Shown: piece after piece, positions 8,013 to 15,271 of the stretch
Position numbering within the stretch: position 1 is the first letter of the stretch
How the letters are laid out: each line of letters opens with the position of its first letter
NCBI GenBank assembly: GCA_050050115.1
Contig: JASFUX010000047.1
Span: forward strand, 1 to 16,265
Direction: 5' to 3'
From: JASFUX01 sp050050115
GTDB taxonomy: Bacteria > Pseudomonadota > Alphaproteobacteria > Caulobacterales > Maricaulaceae
Length of the DNA: 16,265 bases
Program-made: the position numbers and the translations under genes
The notes under the pieces: model-generated
Told to the model about the DNA's origin: nothing
The model's database searches: none
Seen by the model: the letters and a program-made list of their open reading frames with translations, nothing else

Positions 8013-9247
8013 GCGCGCTCGCGAAACCGACGCCCGCCGAAACGGCGCTGGCTGAAGCGTTCGGCGCGCTCGACGCGCCGAGCGAGGCCCGACGCGCCGC
8101 GTGGGACGCGTTTGCGCGCACCGGACTGCCGCACCGCCGGATGGAGGCTTGGCGCTGGAGCGATGTGCGCCGGGCCGCCTCTCAGGCGCTTGTGTTGCCT
8201 GAAACCAGAACGGCGCCCGCGCGCGGCGGGCTCTTCAGTGATCTTGATCCGATCGAGATCATCTTCGTTGACGGCCGGTTCGCATGGTGGCCGGAAGACG
8301 ATCCGGAGGCGGATGCAATCGTGCGCGAGCATGCGACGCCGGACCGTCCGCTGCATATCGACGCGTTGCCGTTCGGCGCCTTGAGCGCGGCGCTCGCGCC
8401 TGACTCGGAGATGGTCATCCTCAACGTCGCCGACCGCCTCGCTCGTCCGATCTGGCTGCGGTTCTTGTCTGAGCGCAACGACGCGGCGCGACTGACGCGG
8501 GTCGGGATCATCGTCGAGCAAGGCGGCTCGGCGACTGTCATTGAGAGCTACGAAGGCGGAAGCGCTGGATTCGGGTCGACCTTCATCGAAGGTTTCGTGC
8601 ATGAGAAAGGTCGCCTCGACCTCATCGTGCTTCAAGATGCTGCGCCGGACGACGTCGTGATTTCTACCGCAGACGTCGGGCTCAAGTCCGGCGCAGAGTT
8701 CAACCAATCAAGCCTCGCCTTCGGCGCCAAGCTCGCGCGGCTCGAGACCCACGTTCGCCACGAGGGCGAAGGCGCGCGCGCGGTGCTCGACGGCGCCTAC
8801 TTGCTCGAGGACGAGCTGCATGCGGACCTCACCTCCGTCGTCACTCACACCGCGCCAGGATGCGAGACCCGGCAGACCGTGAAGGGCGCGGTGCGCGATC
8901 GTGCGAGCGGCGTGTTCCAGGGTCGCTTCGACGTGGCGCGCGGCGCGCAGAAGACCGACGCGCGGATGGGTCACCACGCGCTCCTCTTGTCCGAGCGCGC
9001 GAGCGTCAACGCCAAGCCCGAACTTGAGATCTACGCCGACGACGTGCAGTGCGCCCATGGCAATACGGCCGGTGCGCTCGATCCCGAGCAGCTGTTCTAC
9101 CTGCAAGCGCGCGGGCTTTCCGAAGCGCACGCCAAGGCGCTGATCACCGAAGCCTTCATCGCCGAGGCGTTTGACCGGATCGCTGACGAAGCCGTGCGCG
9201 AAACATTACTTGGCGACGTTCGCGCGTGGCTGGGGAGGACGGCATGA
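8009..9247 (+). CDS. sufD: SUF scaffold partner SufD
   Basis: SufD forms a heterodimer with SufB at which iron enters and the cluster is assembled. The 412-residue protein starts at GTG 8009, overlapping sufC as GTGA, with GGAGGA just upstream. The N-terminal helical part (PHRRMEAWRWSDV, 41-53) and the C-terminal beta-helix are both present. Cys348 and His350 in DVQCAHGNT are spaced like Cys358 and His360 of E. coli SufD, the latter being essential at the SufB interface. The C-terminal helices read LFYLQARGLSEAHAKALI, similar to those of SufB, as expected for these paralogues. It overlaps sufS by 4 bases (ATGA). Confidence 0.97.
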   Translation: MSALAKPTPAETALAEAFGALDAPSEARRAAWDAFARTGLPHRRMEAWRWSDVRRAASQALVLPETRTAPARGGLFSDLDPIEIIFVDGRFAWWPEDDPEADAIVREHATPDRPLHIDALPFGALSAALAPDSEMVILNVADRLARPIWLRFLSERNDAARLTRVGIIVEQGGSATVIESYEGGSAGFGSTFIEGFVHEKGRLDLIVLQDAAPDDVVISTADVGLKSGAEFNQSSLAFGAKLARLETHVRHEGEGARAVLDGAYLLEDELHADLTSVVTHTAPGCETRQTVKGAVRDRASGVFQGRFDVARGAQKTDARMGHHALLLSERASVNAKPELEIYADDVQCAHGNTAGALDPEQLFYLQARGLSEAHAKALITEAFIAEAFDRIADEAVRETLLGDVRAWLGRTA

Positions 9248-10491
9248 ACGCGCCGGCTTTCAAGCCGAAGGCGGCCTTCGACGCCGACGCGCTGCGTGCG
9301 CAGTTCCCGATCTTCGCGCGGCAGGTCAACGGCCGGCCGCTGGTGTATCTCGACAGCGCCGCCTCGGCGCAGAAGCCGCGCGCGGTGATCGACGCGATGA
9401 CGGCCGTGATGGAGACCTCCTACGCTAATGTGCACCGCGGCCTGCACACCCTCGCCAACGAAGCGACCGAGGCGTTCGAGGCGGCGCGCGGCAAGACAGC
9501 TGCGTTCCTGAATGCGCAGTCGGCGGACAACATCGTCTTCACCCGCGGCTCCACCGAAGCGATCAACCTCGTCGCCTCAAGCTTCGCCGAGCTCATTTCG
9601 GAGGGCGACGAGATCGTGCTCTCGGAGATGGAGCACCATTCCAACATCATTCCCTGGCATTTTCTGCGCGAGCGTCGGGGCGCGGTGTTGAAGTGGGTCC
9701 CCGTGCATGACGACGGATCGCTCGACATGGAGGCCTACGCCGCTGCGCTTGGGGCCCGCACCAGGATCGTCGCCGTGACGCATATGTCGAACGTGCTCGG
9801 CACGATCACCGATGTCGCCGAGATCACCCGGCTCGCGCACGCCGCCGGCGCGGCGGTGCTGCTCGACGGCAGCCAAGCGGCCGTTCACCTGCCCCGCGTC
9901 GACGTGCAGGCGATCGGCTGCGACTTCTACGTCTTCACCGGCCACAAGCTTTACGGGCCAACCGGCGCGGGCTCGCTTTATGCGGCGGGCGACTGGCTCG
10001 ATCGGCTGCGGCCCTACCAGGGCGGCGGCGAGATGATCGAGACGGTCTCGAAGAAGGCGGTGGTCTATAACGCGCCGCCGCACAAGTTCGAGGCCGGCAC
10101 GCCGGCGATCATCGAGGCGATCGGTCTCGGCGCGGCGATCGATTTTATCGTTGCGATCGACCGCGAAGCGGCCGCGGCGCATGAGGCGATGCTGGCGCAG
10201 AAGCTGGCTGACGGCCTGCGCGCCTGGAACGACGTGCGCATTCTCGGCGAGGCGGACGGCAAGGGCGCGATCGTCAGCTTCCAAACGTCCGCCGCGCACG
10301 CGCACGACATCGCCCAGATCCTCGACAAGACCGGCGTGGCGGTGCGCGCCGGCCATCATTGCGCCGAGCCGCTGATGCGGCGCTTCGGCGTGACCTCGAC
10401 AGCGCGGGCGAGCTTCGCCATCTACAACACCGAAGACGATGTCGAGCGCTGCCTTGAAGGCTTCGCCAAGGCGCGGGAGCTCCTGGCATGA
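9244..10491 (+). CDS. sufS: Cysteine desulfurase SufS (group II)
   Basis: The SUF-specific PLP-dependent cysteine desulfurase. I start it at ATG 9244, with GGGGAGG at 9232-9238 five bases upstream and a 4-base overlap with sufD; an earlier in-frame start at 9226 would add six residues without its own site. The 415 residues are of normal length. Signatures are YLDSAASAQKP (35-45), ANVHRG (61-66), His131 in EMEHHSN, Asp208 and Gln211 around LLDGSQAAVH, the Schiff-base Lys235 in TGHKLYGPTGAG, and the catalytic Cys373 in RAGHHCAEPLMRRFG, the hallmark of SufS/CsdA rather than IscS. SufS normally needs SufE or SufU as persulfide acceptor; neither is encoded in this window. It overlaps sufT by 4 bases. 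Confidence 0.97.
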   Translation: MNAPAFKPKAAFDADALRAQFPIFARQVNGRPLVYLDSAASAQKPRAVIDAMTAVMETSYANVHRGLHTLANEATEAFEAARGKTAAFLNAQSADNIVFTRGSTEAINLVASSFAELISEGDEIVLSEMEHHSNIIPWHFLRERRGAVLKWVPVHDDGSLDMEAYAAALGARTRIVAVTHMSNVLGTITDVAEITRLAHAAGAAVLLDGSQAAVHLPRVDVQAIGCDFYVFTGHKLYGPTGAGSLYAAGDWLDRLRPYQGGGEMIETVSKKAVVYNAPPHKFEAGTPAIIEAIGLGAAIDFIVAIDREAAAAHEAMLAQKLADGLRAWNDVRILGEADGKGAIVSFQTSAAHAHDIAQILDKTGVAVRAGHHCAEPLMRRFGVTSTARASFAIYNTEDDVERCLEGFAKARELLA

Positions 10492-10925
10492 CGGATGAGA
10501 CGATGAAATCGCCCGAGCCCGGGTCGGGCGGCGGCGAAAGCCCGTCGCGCGACGTCCTCGACGTCAGCGGCAAGCCGTCGCCGGCTGCGACGCCCGAGGG
10601 AGCGCCGACCAAGAAGGAGCTTGCACGGATGACCGATGCGCTCGTGGCTGCGTTCAAGAGCGTCTACGATCCCGAGATCCCGGTCGACATCTACGAGCTC
10701 GGGCTGATCTACCGCGTCGACGTCTCCGACGACCGCGTCGTCACGGTGGACATGACCCTGACCGCGCCCGGCTGCCCAGTCGCCGGCGAGATGCCCGGGT
10801 GGGTCGAGGAAGCGGTGCGCAAGGTCGAGGGCGTGCGAGACGTGACGGTCAACATGGTGTTCGACCCGCCTTGGGACATGTCGCGCATGTCCGATGAGGC
10901 GCGGCTCGAACTCAACATGTTGTAA
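10488..10925 (+). CDS. sufT: SUF-associated DUF59/MIP18-family protein SufT
   Basis: A 145-residue protein made of an N-terminal Pro/Gly/Ser-rich, probably disordered segment (1-42) and a DUF59 (MIP18-like) domain from about residue 45. Domain marks are SVYDPEIPVDIYELGLIY (58-75), the conserved Cys96 in LTAPGCPVAGEMP, and FDPPWD at 125-130. SufT and its relatives help mature or repair Fe-S proteins; the exact reaction is not established. The start ATG 10488 overlaps sufS (ATGA), with GGGAG about 8 bases upstream. Within the domain an internal ATG at 10629 would remove the extension, but the coupled upstream start is better placed. It is 29 bases from sufA. Confidence 0.93.
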   Translation: MTDETMKSPEPGSGGGESPSRDVLDVSGKPSPAATPEGAPTKKELARMTDALVAAFKSVYDPEIPVDIYELGLIYRVDVSDDRVVTVDMTLTAPGCPVAGEMPGWVEEAVRKVEGVRDVTVNMVFDPPWDMSRMSDEARLELNML

Positions 10926-10954
10926 ACCCGACGAACCATAGTCACCTAAGAGCC

Positions 10955-11314
10955 ATGGCCAGACCGAGACCTCAGCTTCTGACCCTCTCCGAACGCGCCG
11001 CGGCGCGCGTGCGCGAAGTGATGGCCGCGCGCGGGGCGGGCTATCTGCGCGTCGGCGTGAAGAACGGCGGCTGTGCGGGGATGGAATACGTCATGGACTA
11101 CGTCAACGCGCCCGAGCCTCCTGACGAGGTGGTCGAGGACAAGGGCGTGAAGATCGTCGTCGACGCCAAGGCGGTGCTGTTTTTGCTCGGCTCGGCGGTC
11201 GACTACGAGGTCACGCCGCTGCACTCGAAGTTCGTCTTCGCCAACCCGAACCAGACCGACGCCTGCGGCTGCGGGGAAAGCGTCACCATCACGCCGGTAG
11301 TCGAGAACGAGTAG
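10955..11314 (+). CDS. sufA: A-type Fe-S carrier SufA (HesB/IscA family)
   Basis: A 119-residue A-type carrier that accepts clusters from SufBCD and passes them to client proteins. The three cluster-binding cysteines are present: Cys40 in KNGGCAGMEY, and Cys104 and Cys106 in DACGCGES. The fold-typical FLLGSAVDYE and FVFANPN segments lie between them. It could equally be named IscA or ErpA by similarity; its place at the end of the suf operon favours SufA. The ATG at 10955 has only a weak AAGAG upstream, and the 29-base gap from sufT is the widest junction among the core suf genes after sufB. It converges with the diguanylate cyclase gene, with 6 bases between stop codons. Confidence 0.95.
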   Translation: MARPRPQLLTLSERAAARVREVMAARGAGYLRVGVKNGGCAGMEYVMDYVNAPEPPDEVVEDKGVKIVVDAKAVLFLLGSAVDYEVTPLHSKFVFANPNQTDACGCGESVTITPVVENE

Positions 11315-11320
11315 CGCGCT

Positions 11321-12358
11321 TTATGCGGCGCTGGCGCTGACCCGGTTGCGGCCTGCGTTCTTGGATTCGTAAAGCGCCGTGTCGGCCCGCTCGACCAGCC
11401 GCCAACGCGGCTCGTCGGGCTCGAACAGCGCCACCCCGAACGATGCGGTGACCTTGCCGAGGTTTTCGTTCGTGCTCTTGCGGCGCAGCACCTTGGACTC
11501 GATCGACGCGCGCGCCCGCTCGGCGACCTGCAGAGAGTCCTCCAAGGACGTATACGGCGCGACGATGGCGAACTCCTCGCCGCCGTAGCGGGCCACCAGC
11601 TGGCCTTCGTTCGCCGCCGACGTCAGCGCCGCGGCGATGAAGCGGATGATCTGATCGCCAGTGTGATGGCCCCAGTTGTCGTTGACCTGCTTAAAGTGGT
11701 CTATGTCGCACAGGATCAGACACAGCGGGGAGCCGGTGTCGATGGCGTTCTTGCGCGCCGCCTCGAGCACCTCGTCGAACCGCTTGCGGTTGGCGACGCC
11801 GGTCAGCGGGTCGGTCAGCGCCTCTTCGCGCACCTGCATGAGATTGCGCCGAAGCGTGCTCACTTCGTTGCTCGTTACCGCGAGGCGTGTTTCAAGGTCG
11901 CGCGTGCGTTCGCGCATGTTGTTCGTCGCCTCGACGAGGCTGGCGACAAGCTTGCGCATTGAGCTTTCGCTTCCCGGCGTCGCCAGGGCCGTGGAAGCGC
12001 CGTCCAGCGCCGCGCCGTATTGAGCGGTGTTGTTCTCCGCGACGGCGAGGGCGTTGGTGACGTGTTCGAGCTGAGCGCCGATCGAGTCGCTCATTGCAAG
12101 GATTTGTTTTTCCGGACCGGCCGTTTTGAGATGATCTTCGTGCAGCGAGGCGAGAACGGCGTCGGAGATGTTCACTGAGCGCGACTTAAGATCGTCGATC
12201 GCGGCCGTTAGTTCCAGGAGATCTCCGCTGAGATAAGCCGACCACAGCTCGATGTTCACGGGCGAGGGAGACGCGCCCAGGCCCGCGAGCTCGTCAAGAG
12301 CACGGCGAGCGATGGCGAATCCATCCTTGGCGCGGACGTCTGCGGCGGCGGCGTTCAA
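11321..12358 (-). CDS. GGDEF diguanylate cyclase with N-terminal helical domain
   Basis: A 345-residue soluble protein predicted to make cyclic di-GMP from two GTP. Residues 1 to about 130 are a helical region with the pattern RRALDELAGLG...PVNIELWSAYLSGD, seen in front of GGDEF domains in many alphaproteobacterial cyclases. A coiled-coil-like linker follows (about 134-178), and the GGDEF domain begins at LTDPLTGVANRKRF (181-194). The active-site motif is GGEEF at 259-263, with DIDHFKQVND at 218-227 supplying metal and substrate contacts. The inhibitory RxxD site expected at 250-253 reads NEGQ, so product inhibition through the I-site is probably absent. The start is TTG at 12358, with AGGG about 9 bases upstream; no in-frame ATG or GTG precedes the conserved helices. 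It follows the helicase gene by 82 bases on the same strand. Confidence 0.92.
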   Translation of the reverse strand: MNAAAADVRAKDGFAIARRALDELAGLGASPSPVNIELWSAYLSGDLLELTAAIDDLKSRSVNISDAVLASLHEDHLKTAGPEKQILAMSDSIGAQLEHVTNALAVAENNTAQYGAALDGASTALATPGSESSMRKLVASLVEATNNMRERTRDLETRLAVTSNEVSTLRRNLMQVREEALTDPLTGVANRKRFDEVLEAARKNAIDTGSPLCLILCDIDHFKQVNDNWGHHTGDQIIRFIAAALTSAANEGQLVARYGGEEFAIVAPYTSLEDSLQVAERARASIESKVLRRKSTNENLGKVTASFGVALFEPDEPRWRLVERADTALYESKNAGRNRVSASAA

Positions 12359-12388
12359 GTCGGCAATCCCTGCGCAGAAAGGCGATCG

Positions 12389-12409
12389 ATCGCGCGAACC
12401 TGGCGCGAT
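12389..12409. other. Short hairpin between helicase and diguanylate cyclase genes
   Basis: ATCGCGC (12389-12395) and GCGCGAT (12403-12409) form a perfect 7-base-pair stem with a 7-base loop. On the minus strand it is followed after about 8 bases by CCTTTCT rather than a U-run, so it is at best a weak terminator or a processing stem between the two genes. Confidence 0.3.
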
Positions 12410-12440
12410 TCGATGATCTCCAAGCGTTGCAGTGAAGCGT

Positions 12441-13853
12441 TTACTTTCGGTTGACGCCGGGACGAAGCAAGAACGCCGGAGTGTGCTCGCCGAGCCCGAC
12501 CTCGCGCTTGCGGTCCTTGCGGTTGCCCGATGAGCGATCTTCGGAGCGATTTTTCGACCGGCTCTCGGATTTCGCGGTTTCGGCCTTGGGCTTGGGGACG
12601 GCCGCGACCTCTTCGGCAGCCTCGCGGGTGGGCTGTTTGGAAGACGATCGGCCGCCTCGCCGGCGGCTCGACCGACCGCTCGGAGCCCGATCGTCCTCGG
12701 CGGCCGCCGACGGGGCTTCCGCCTCGACCTCGACCCCTTCGAAATCGGCCACTTCGGTCTTGATCAGCGTCTCGACGGCTGACCAGGACTTGGCGTCCTC
12801 GGGCGAGACCAGGGTGACGGCGTCGCCTGAGCGGCCGGCGCGCCCGGTGCGTCCGATGCGGTGGACGTAGTCGTCGGGGTGGCGCGGAACGCCGAAGTTG
12901 AAGATGTGGGAGATGTCGTGGATGTCGAGCCCGCGCGCGGCGACGTCGCTGGCGACCAGGATGTTGATGTCGCCGTCCTTGAACTTCTTGAGCGTCGCGG
13001 TGCGTACCGACTGAGGCAGGTCGCCATGGATCGGCGCGGCGGCGTAGCCGTGACGGGCGAGCGATTTTGCGACGACGTCGACTTCGCGCTTGCGGTTGCA
13101 GAACACGATCGCCGTGCGAACGCCGGACTTGTCGATCGCGGCGCGCAAAGCAGCGCGTTTCGACTTGGGATCGTTCGACCGCAAGCGGATCTTCCGCTGG
13201 GTCACGGTCGTCGCGGTCGTCGCCGGTCGGGACACTTCAACCCGCTCGGGGTTGTGAAGGAACTGCGTGGTCAGCCGTTGAATTTCGGGCGGCATCGTCG
13301 CGGAGAAGAACAGGGTCTGACGCGTGAACGGGGTCAGCTTGAAGATCCGCTCGATGTCCGGGATGAAGCCCATGTCGAGCATGCGGTCGGCTTCGTCGAC
13401 GACGAGCACCTGAACGCCCGAGAGCAGCAGCTTGCCGCGCTCGAAATGATCAAGCAGCCGGCCCGGCGTGGCGATCAGCACGTCGACGCCCTGGGTCAGC
13501 AGGCGGTCCTGGTCGGCGAAGGAGACCCCGCCGATGAGCAGCGCCATCGAGAGCTTGTGGTTCTTGCCGTAGGTCTCGAAATTGTCCGCAACCTGAGCGG
13601 CGAGCTCGCGGGTGGGTTCGAGGATCAGCGAGCGCGGCATGCGCGCCTTGGCGCGACCGCGGGCCAGCATCTCGATCATGGGCAGGGTGAACGAAGCGGT
13701 CTTGCCCGTGCCGGTCTGCGCGACCCCCAAGACGTCGCGCCCTTTGAGCGCGTGGGGTATGGCGGCGGCTTGGATCGGGGTGGGCTCTGTGTAGCCCGCG
13801 TCCTCGACGGCTTTGAGCAGCGTTTCGCTCAGCCCGAGTTCAGAGAATTTCAT
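12441..13853 (-). CDS. DEAD-box RNA helicase (RhlE-like)
   Basis: An ATP-dependent RNA helicase of the RhlE type. I start it at ATG 13853 (MKFSELGLSE), which has GGAGAC about 2 bases upstream; a GTG/TTG-type start six codons earlier would absorb the ribosome-binding site. In the 470 residues the motifs run in order: Q motif with Gln28, Walker A AQTGTGKT (45-52), PTREL (80-84), GG (108-109), TPGR (129-132), DEAD (153-156), SAT (184-186), ARGLD (306-310) and HRIGRTGRAGR (331-341). From about 375 to 455 comes a low-complexity tail, first acidic then rich in Arg, Ser and Lys, which probably binds RNA. The end reads HTPAFLLRP, a short conserved C-terminal tag I recall in alphaproteobacterial members. 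Members act in ribosome assembly and mRNA turnover, often under cold stress. Confidence 0.94.
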   Translation of the reverse strand: MKFSELGLSETLLKAVEDAGYTEPTPIQAAAIPHALKGRDVLGVAQTGTGKTASFTLPMIEMLARGRAKARMPRSLILEPTRELAAQVADNFETYGKNHKLSMALLIGGVSFADQDRLLTQGVDVLIATPGRLLDHFERGKLLLSGVQVLVVDEADRMLDMGFIPDIERIFKLTPFTRQTLFFSATMPPEIQRLTTQFLHNPERVEVSRPATTATTVTQRKIRLRSNDPKSKRAALRAAIDKSGVRTAIVFCNRKREVDVVAKSLARHGYAAAPIHGDLPQSVRTATLKKFKDGDINILVASDVAARGLDIHDISHIFNFGVPRHPDDYVHRIGRTGRAGRSGDAVTLVSPEDAKSWSAVETLIKTEVADFEGVEVEAEAPSAAAEDDRAPSGRSSRRRGGRSSSKQPTREAAEEVAAVPKPKAETAKSESRSKNRSEDRSSGNRKDRKREVGLGEHTPAFLLRPGVNRK

Positions 13854-13894
13854 GTGTCTCCGGAAAAACAAACGCCGGCGCCGGCCGGCAACGA

Positions 13895-13916
13895 CGCGAC
13901 AACATCATGAGTCGCG
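13895..13916 (-). other. Potential hairpin in the helicase mRNA leader
   Basis: CGCGAC at 13895-13900 pairs with GTCGCG at 13911-13916 across a 10-base loop. A further self-complementary run GCCGGCGCCGGC lies at 13874-13885, close to the start codon. Both would fall within the ~72-base leader if the promoter at 13933-13960 is used. Structured leaders are known for cold-induced helicases, but no function can be shown here. Confidence 0.3.
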
Positions 13917-13932
13917 CCAGATTTCGCGCTGC

Positions 13933-13960
13933 AACATAGTGGCCGGCCGTTCGAAGTCAA
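13933..13960 (-). promoter_or_regulatory. Candidate sigma-70-type promoter of the DEAD-box helicase gene
   Basis: Read on the minus strand, TTGACT (13960-13955) and TATGTT (13938-13933) are separated by 16 bases, close to the housekeeping consensus. Transcription would start near 13926, giving a leader of about 72 bases before the ATG at 13853. Confidence 0.55.
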
Positions 13961-13993
13961 TGCGCGGCCTCAGGCGAGGGCCCAGACATAGGC

Positions 13994-15271
13994 TCAGGGC
14001 CGGCGGTAGGCGTGGGGCAGGTCGCCCGCCGCGCGCGGCGCCAAATACCGGTCGCGGAGGTCGGATTGACGCGAGCGCGTGTCCGCTTCGACGCCACCTA
14101 TGAAGACGTGCTCGATACCGCTCATCACCTCCAGCGGATCGCCGTCCCAGATCAGCACGTCGGCGAGCTTGCCCGGTTCGAGCGATCCCAGGTCGGCTTC
14201 GAGACCGAACATGCGCGCCGGCGCGCCGGTGAGCGCGTCGAACGCCGCTTCGCGATCGAGACCATGCGCGGCGGCGAGGCCGGCGTTCTGGGTCATGAGT
14301 GCAGGAATGGCGTAGGGCTCGTTCAAGGACACGATAGCGAAGTCTGCGCCCGCGGCATCGAGCGCGCTCGCGGTCAGCACGGTGGCGCCGATGCGGTCGA
14401 AGGACGAGGGCAGATTCAGCGAGGGATCGAGGATGACGCCGATCCCCGCGTCAGCGAGTGCGTCTGCGACGAGATGCGCTTCCGCGCCGCCGAGGATGAC
14501 CAGCCGGAGCCCTTCGCGCGATTGTGCGATTTCGATCAGGGCGCGCAGGTCGCTCGCCCGGTCGGCGGAAAGAACGAGCGGGATGTCTCCCGAGAGCACG
14601 GGGGCGAGCGCTTCGGCGTCGGCGGCGGAAAGCAGATCGCCGCTGAACTCCTCCGGATCGTCGCGCCAGGCGGCCGCGTCGTCCAAAGCGGTCCTCAGTG
14701 ATGCGAAGGCGGCCGGCCGCGAGCCGCCGGCCGAAGCGCGCTGTCCCGGGGTCAGCGAGCCGACGACGAACGCCGACGGCTGCGTCACGGAGTCCGCTGC
14801 GCCGGACGTCTCGATGATCGCGCCGAGGCCGCCCAAGACGCCGGACCCGTTGCCGGTCGCGATCGCGGCGCGGGTGAGGCCGTCGCCCCGCGCGACTGCG
14901 ACGCTGGTCGCGGCCGGATTGAAGCCGTCCTCGGCGTGCAGCGCGATCGAGAACAGCGCGTCGTCGGATGCGTTGCGGTCGTCGGTGGACGACTCCCCGC
15001 CGATCTCGACGAGACCAAGCTCGGCGTAGGCGGCGAACAGGCCCGGCGTGACCCACTTGCCGGATGCGTCGATCTCCATCGCGTCGCCGGGAATTTCGAC
15101 GTCGGCGCCGACAGCGGCGATGCGCTCGCCGTCAATCACCACTGTCGCGCCGTCGAGCACGCCGTCGGGACCGTTGGTGACGACCCGTCCGCCGACGATC
15201 GCCACGGGCTGGGCCGTCGCCGCCGCGGTCGAGGCGAGAGCGAAGGCGAGTGCGGTCGCTAGCTGTTTCAT
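13994..15271 (-). CDS. Periplasmic amidohydrolase-family protein lacking the HxH metal motif
   Basis: A 425-residue amidohydrolase-superfamily protein with a signal peptide: Lys2, a hydrophobic Ala-rich core, and a likely cut after ATA at residue 20. The N- and C-terminal composite beta-sandwich is clear, with IVGGRVVTNGPDGVLDGATV near the start and LGSLEPGKLADVLIWDGDP (361-379) near the end, as in imidazolonepropionase-like amidohydrolases. After GKWVTPGL, where metal-dependent members have D-A-H-x-H, this protein has A80-A81-Y82-A83-E84, so both first-strand His ligands are missing. Around 314-320 SLNEPYA stands where the partner has HSDSEIG. It is probably not a classical metal hydrolase. 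Related pairs with this feature occur in alphaproteobacteria. The start overlaps the upstream amidohydrolase gene by 4 bases (ATGA), indicating joint expression and perhaps a heteromer. Confidence 0.85.
   Translation of the reverse strand: MKQLATALAFALASTAAATAQPVAIVGGRVVTNGPDGVLDGATVVIDGERIAAVGADVEIPGDAMEIDASGKWVTPGLFAAYAELGLVEIGGESSTDDRNASDDALFSIALHAEDGFNPAATSVAVARGDGLTRAAIATGNGSGVLGGLGAIIETSGAADSVTQPSAFVVGSLTPGQRASAGGSRPAAFASLRTALDDAAAWRDDPEEFSGDLLSAADAEALAPVLSGDIPLVLSADRASDLRALIEIAQSREGLRLVILGGAEAHLVADALADAGIGVILDPSLNLPSSFDRIGATVLTASALDAAGADFAIVSLNEPYAIPALMTQNAGLAAAHGLDREAAFDALTGAPARMFGLEADLGSLEPGKLADVLIWDGDPLEVMSGIEHVFIGGVEADTRSRQSDLRDRYLAPRAAGDLPHAYRRP

Noticed and set aside
12861..13910. 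A 349-codon open frame on the plus strand across the helicase gene
   Set aside because: It is antisense to a gene with every DEAD-box motif in order; the translated sequence is low-information Val/Arg/Asp/Gly-rich shadow.
13978..14001. GGCCC/GGGCC stem at the end of the amidohydrolase gene as a terminator
   Set aside because: The stem is only 5 base pairs with a 13-base loop, overlaps the stop codon and has no U-run on the minus strand.
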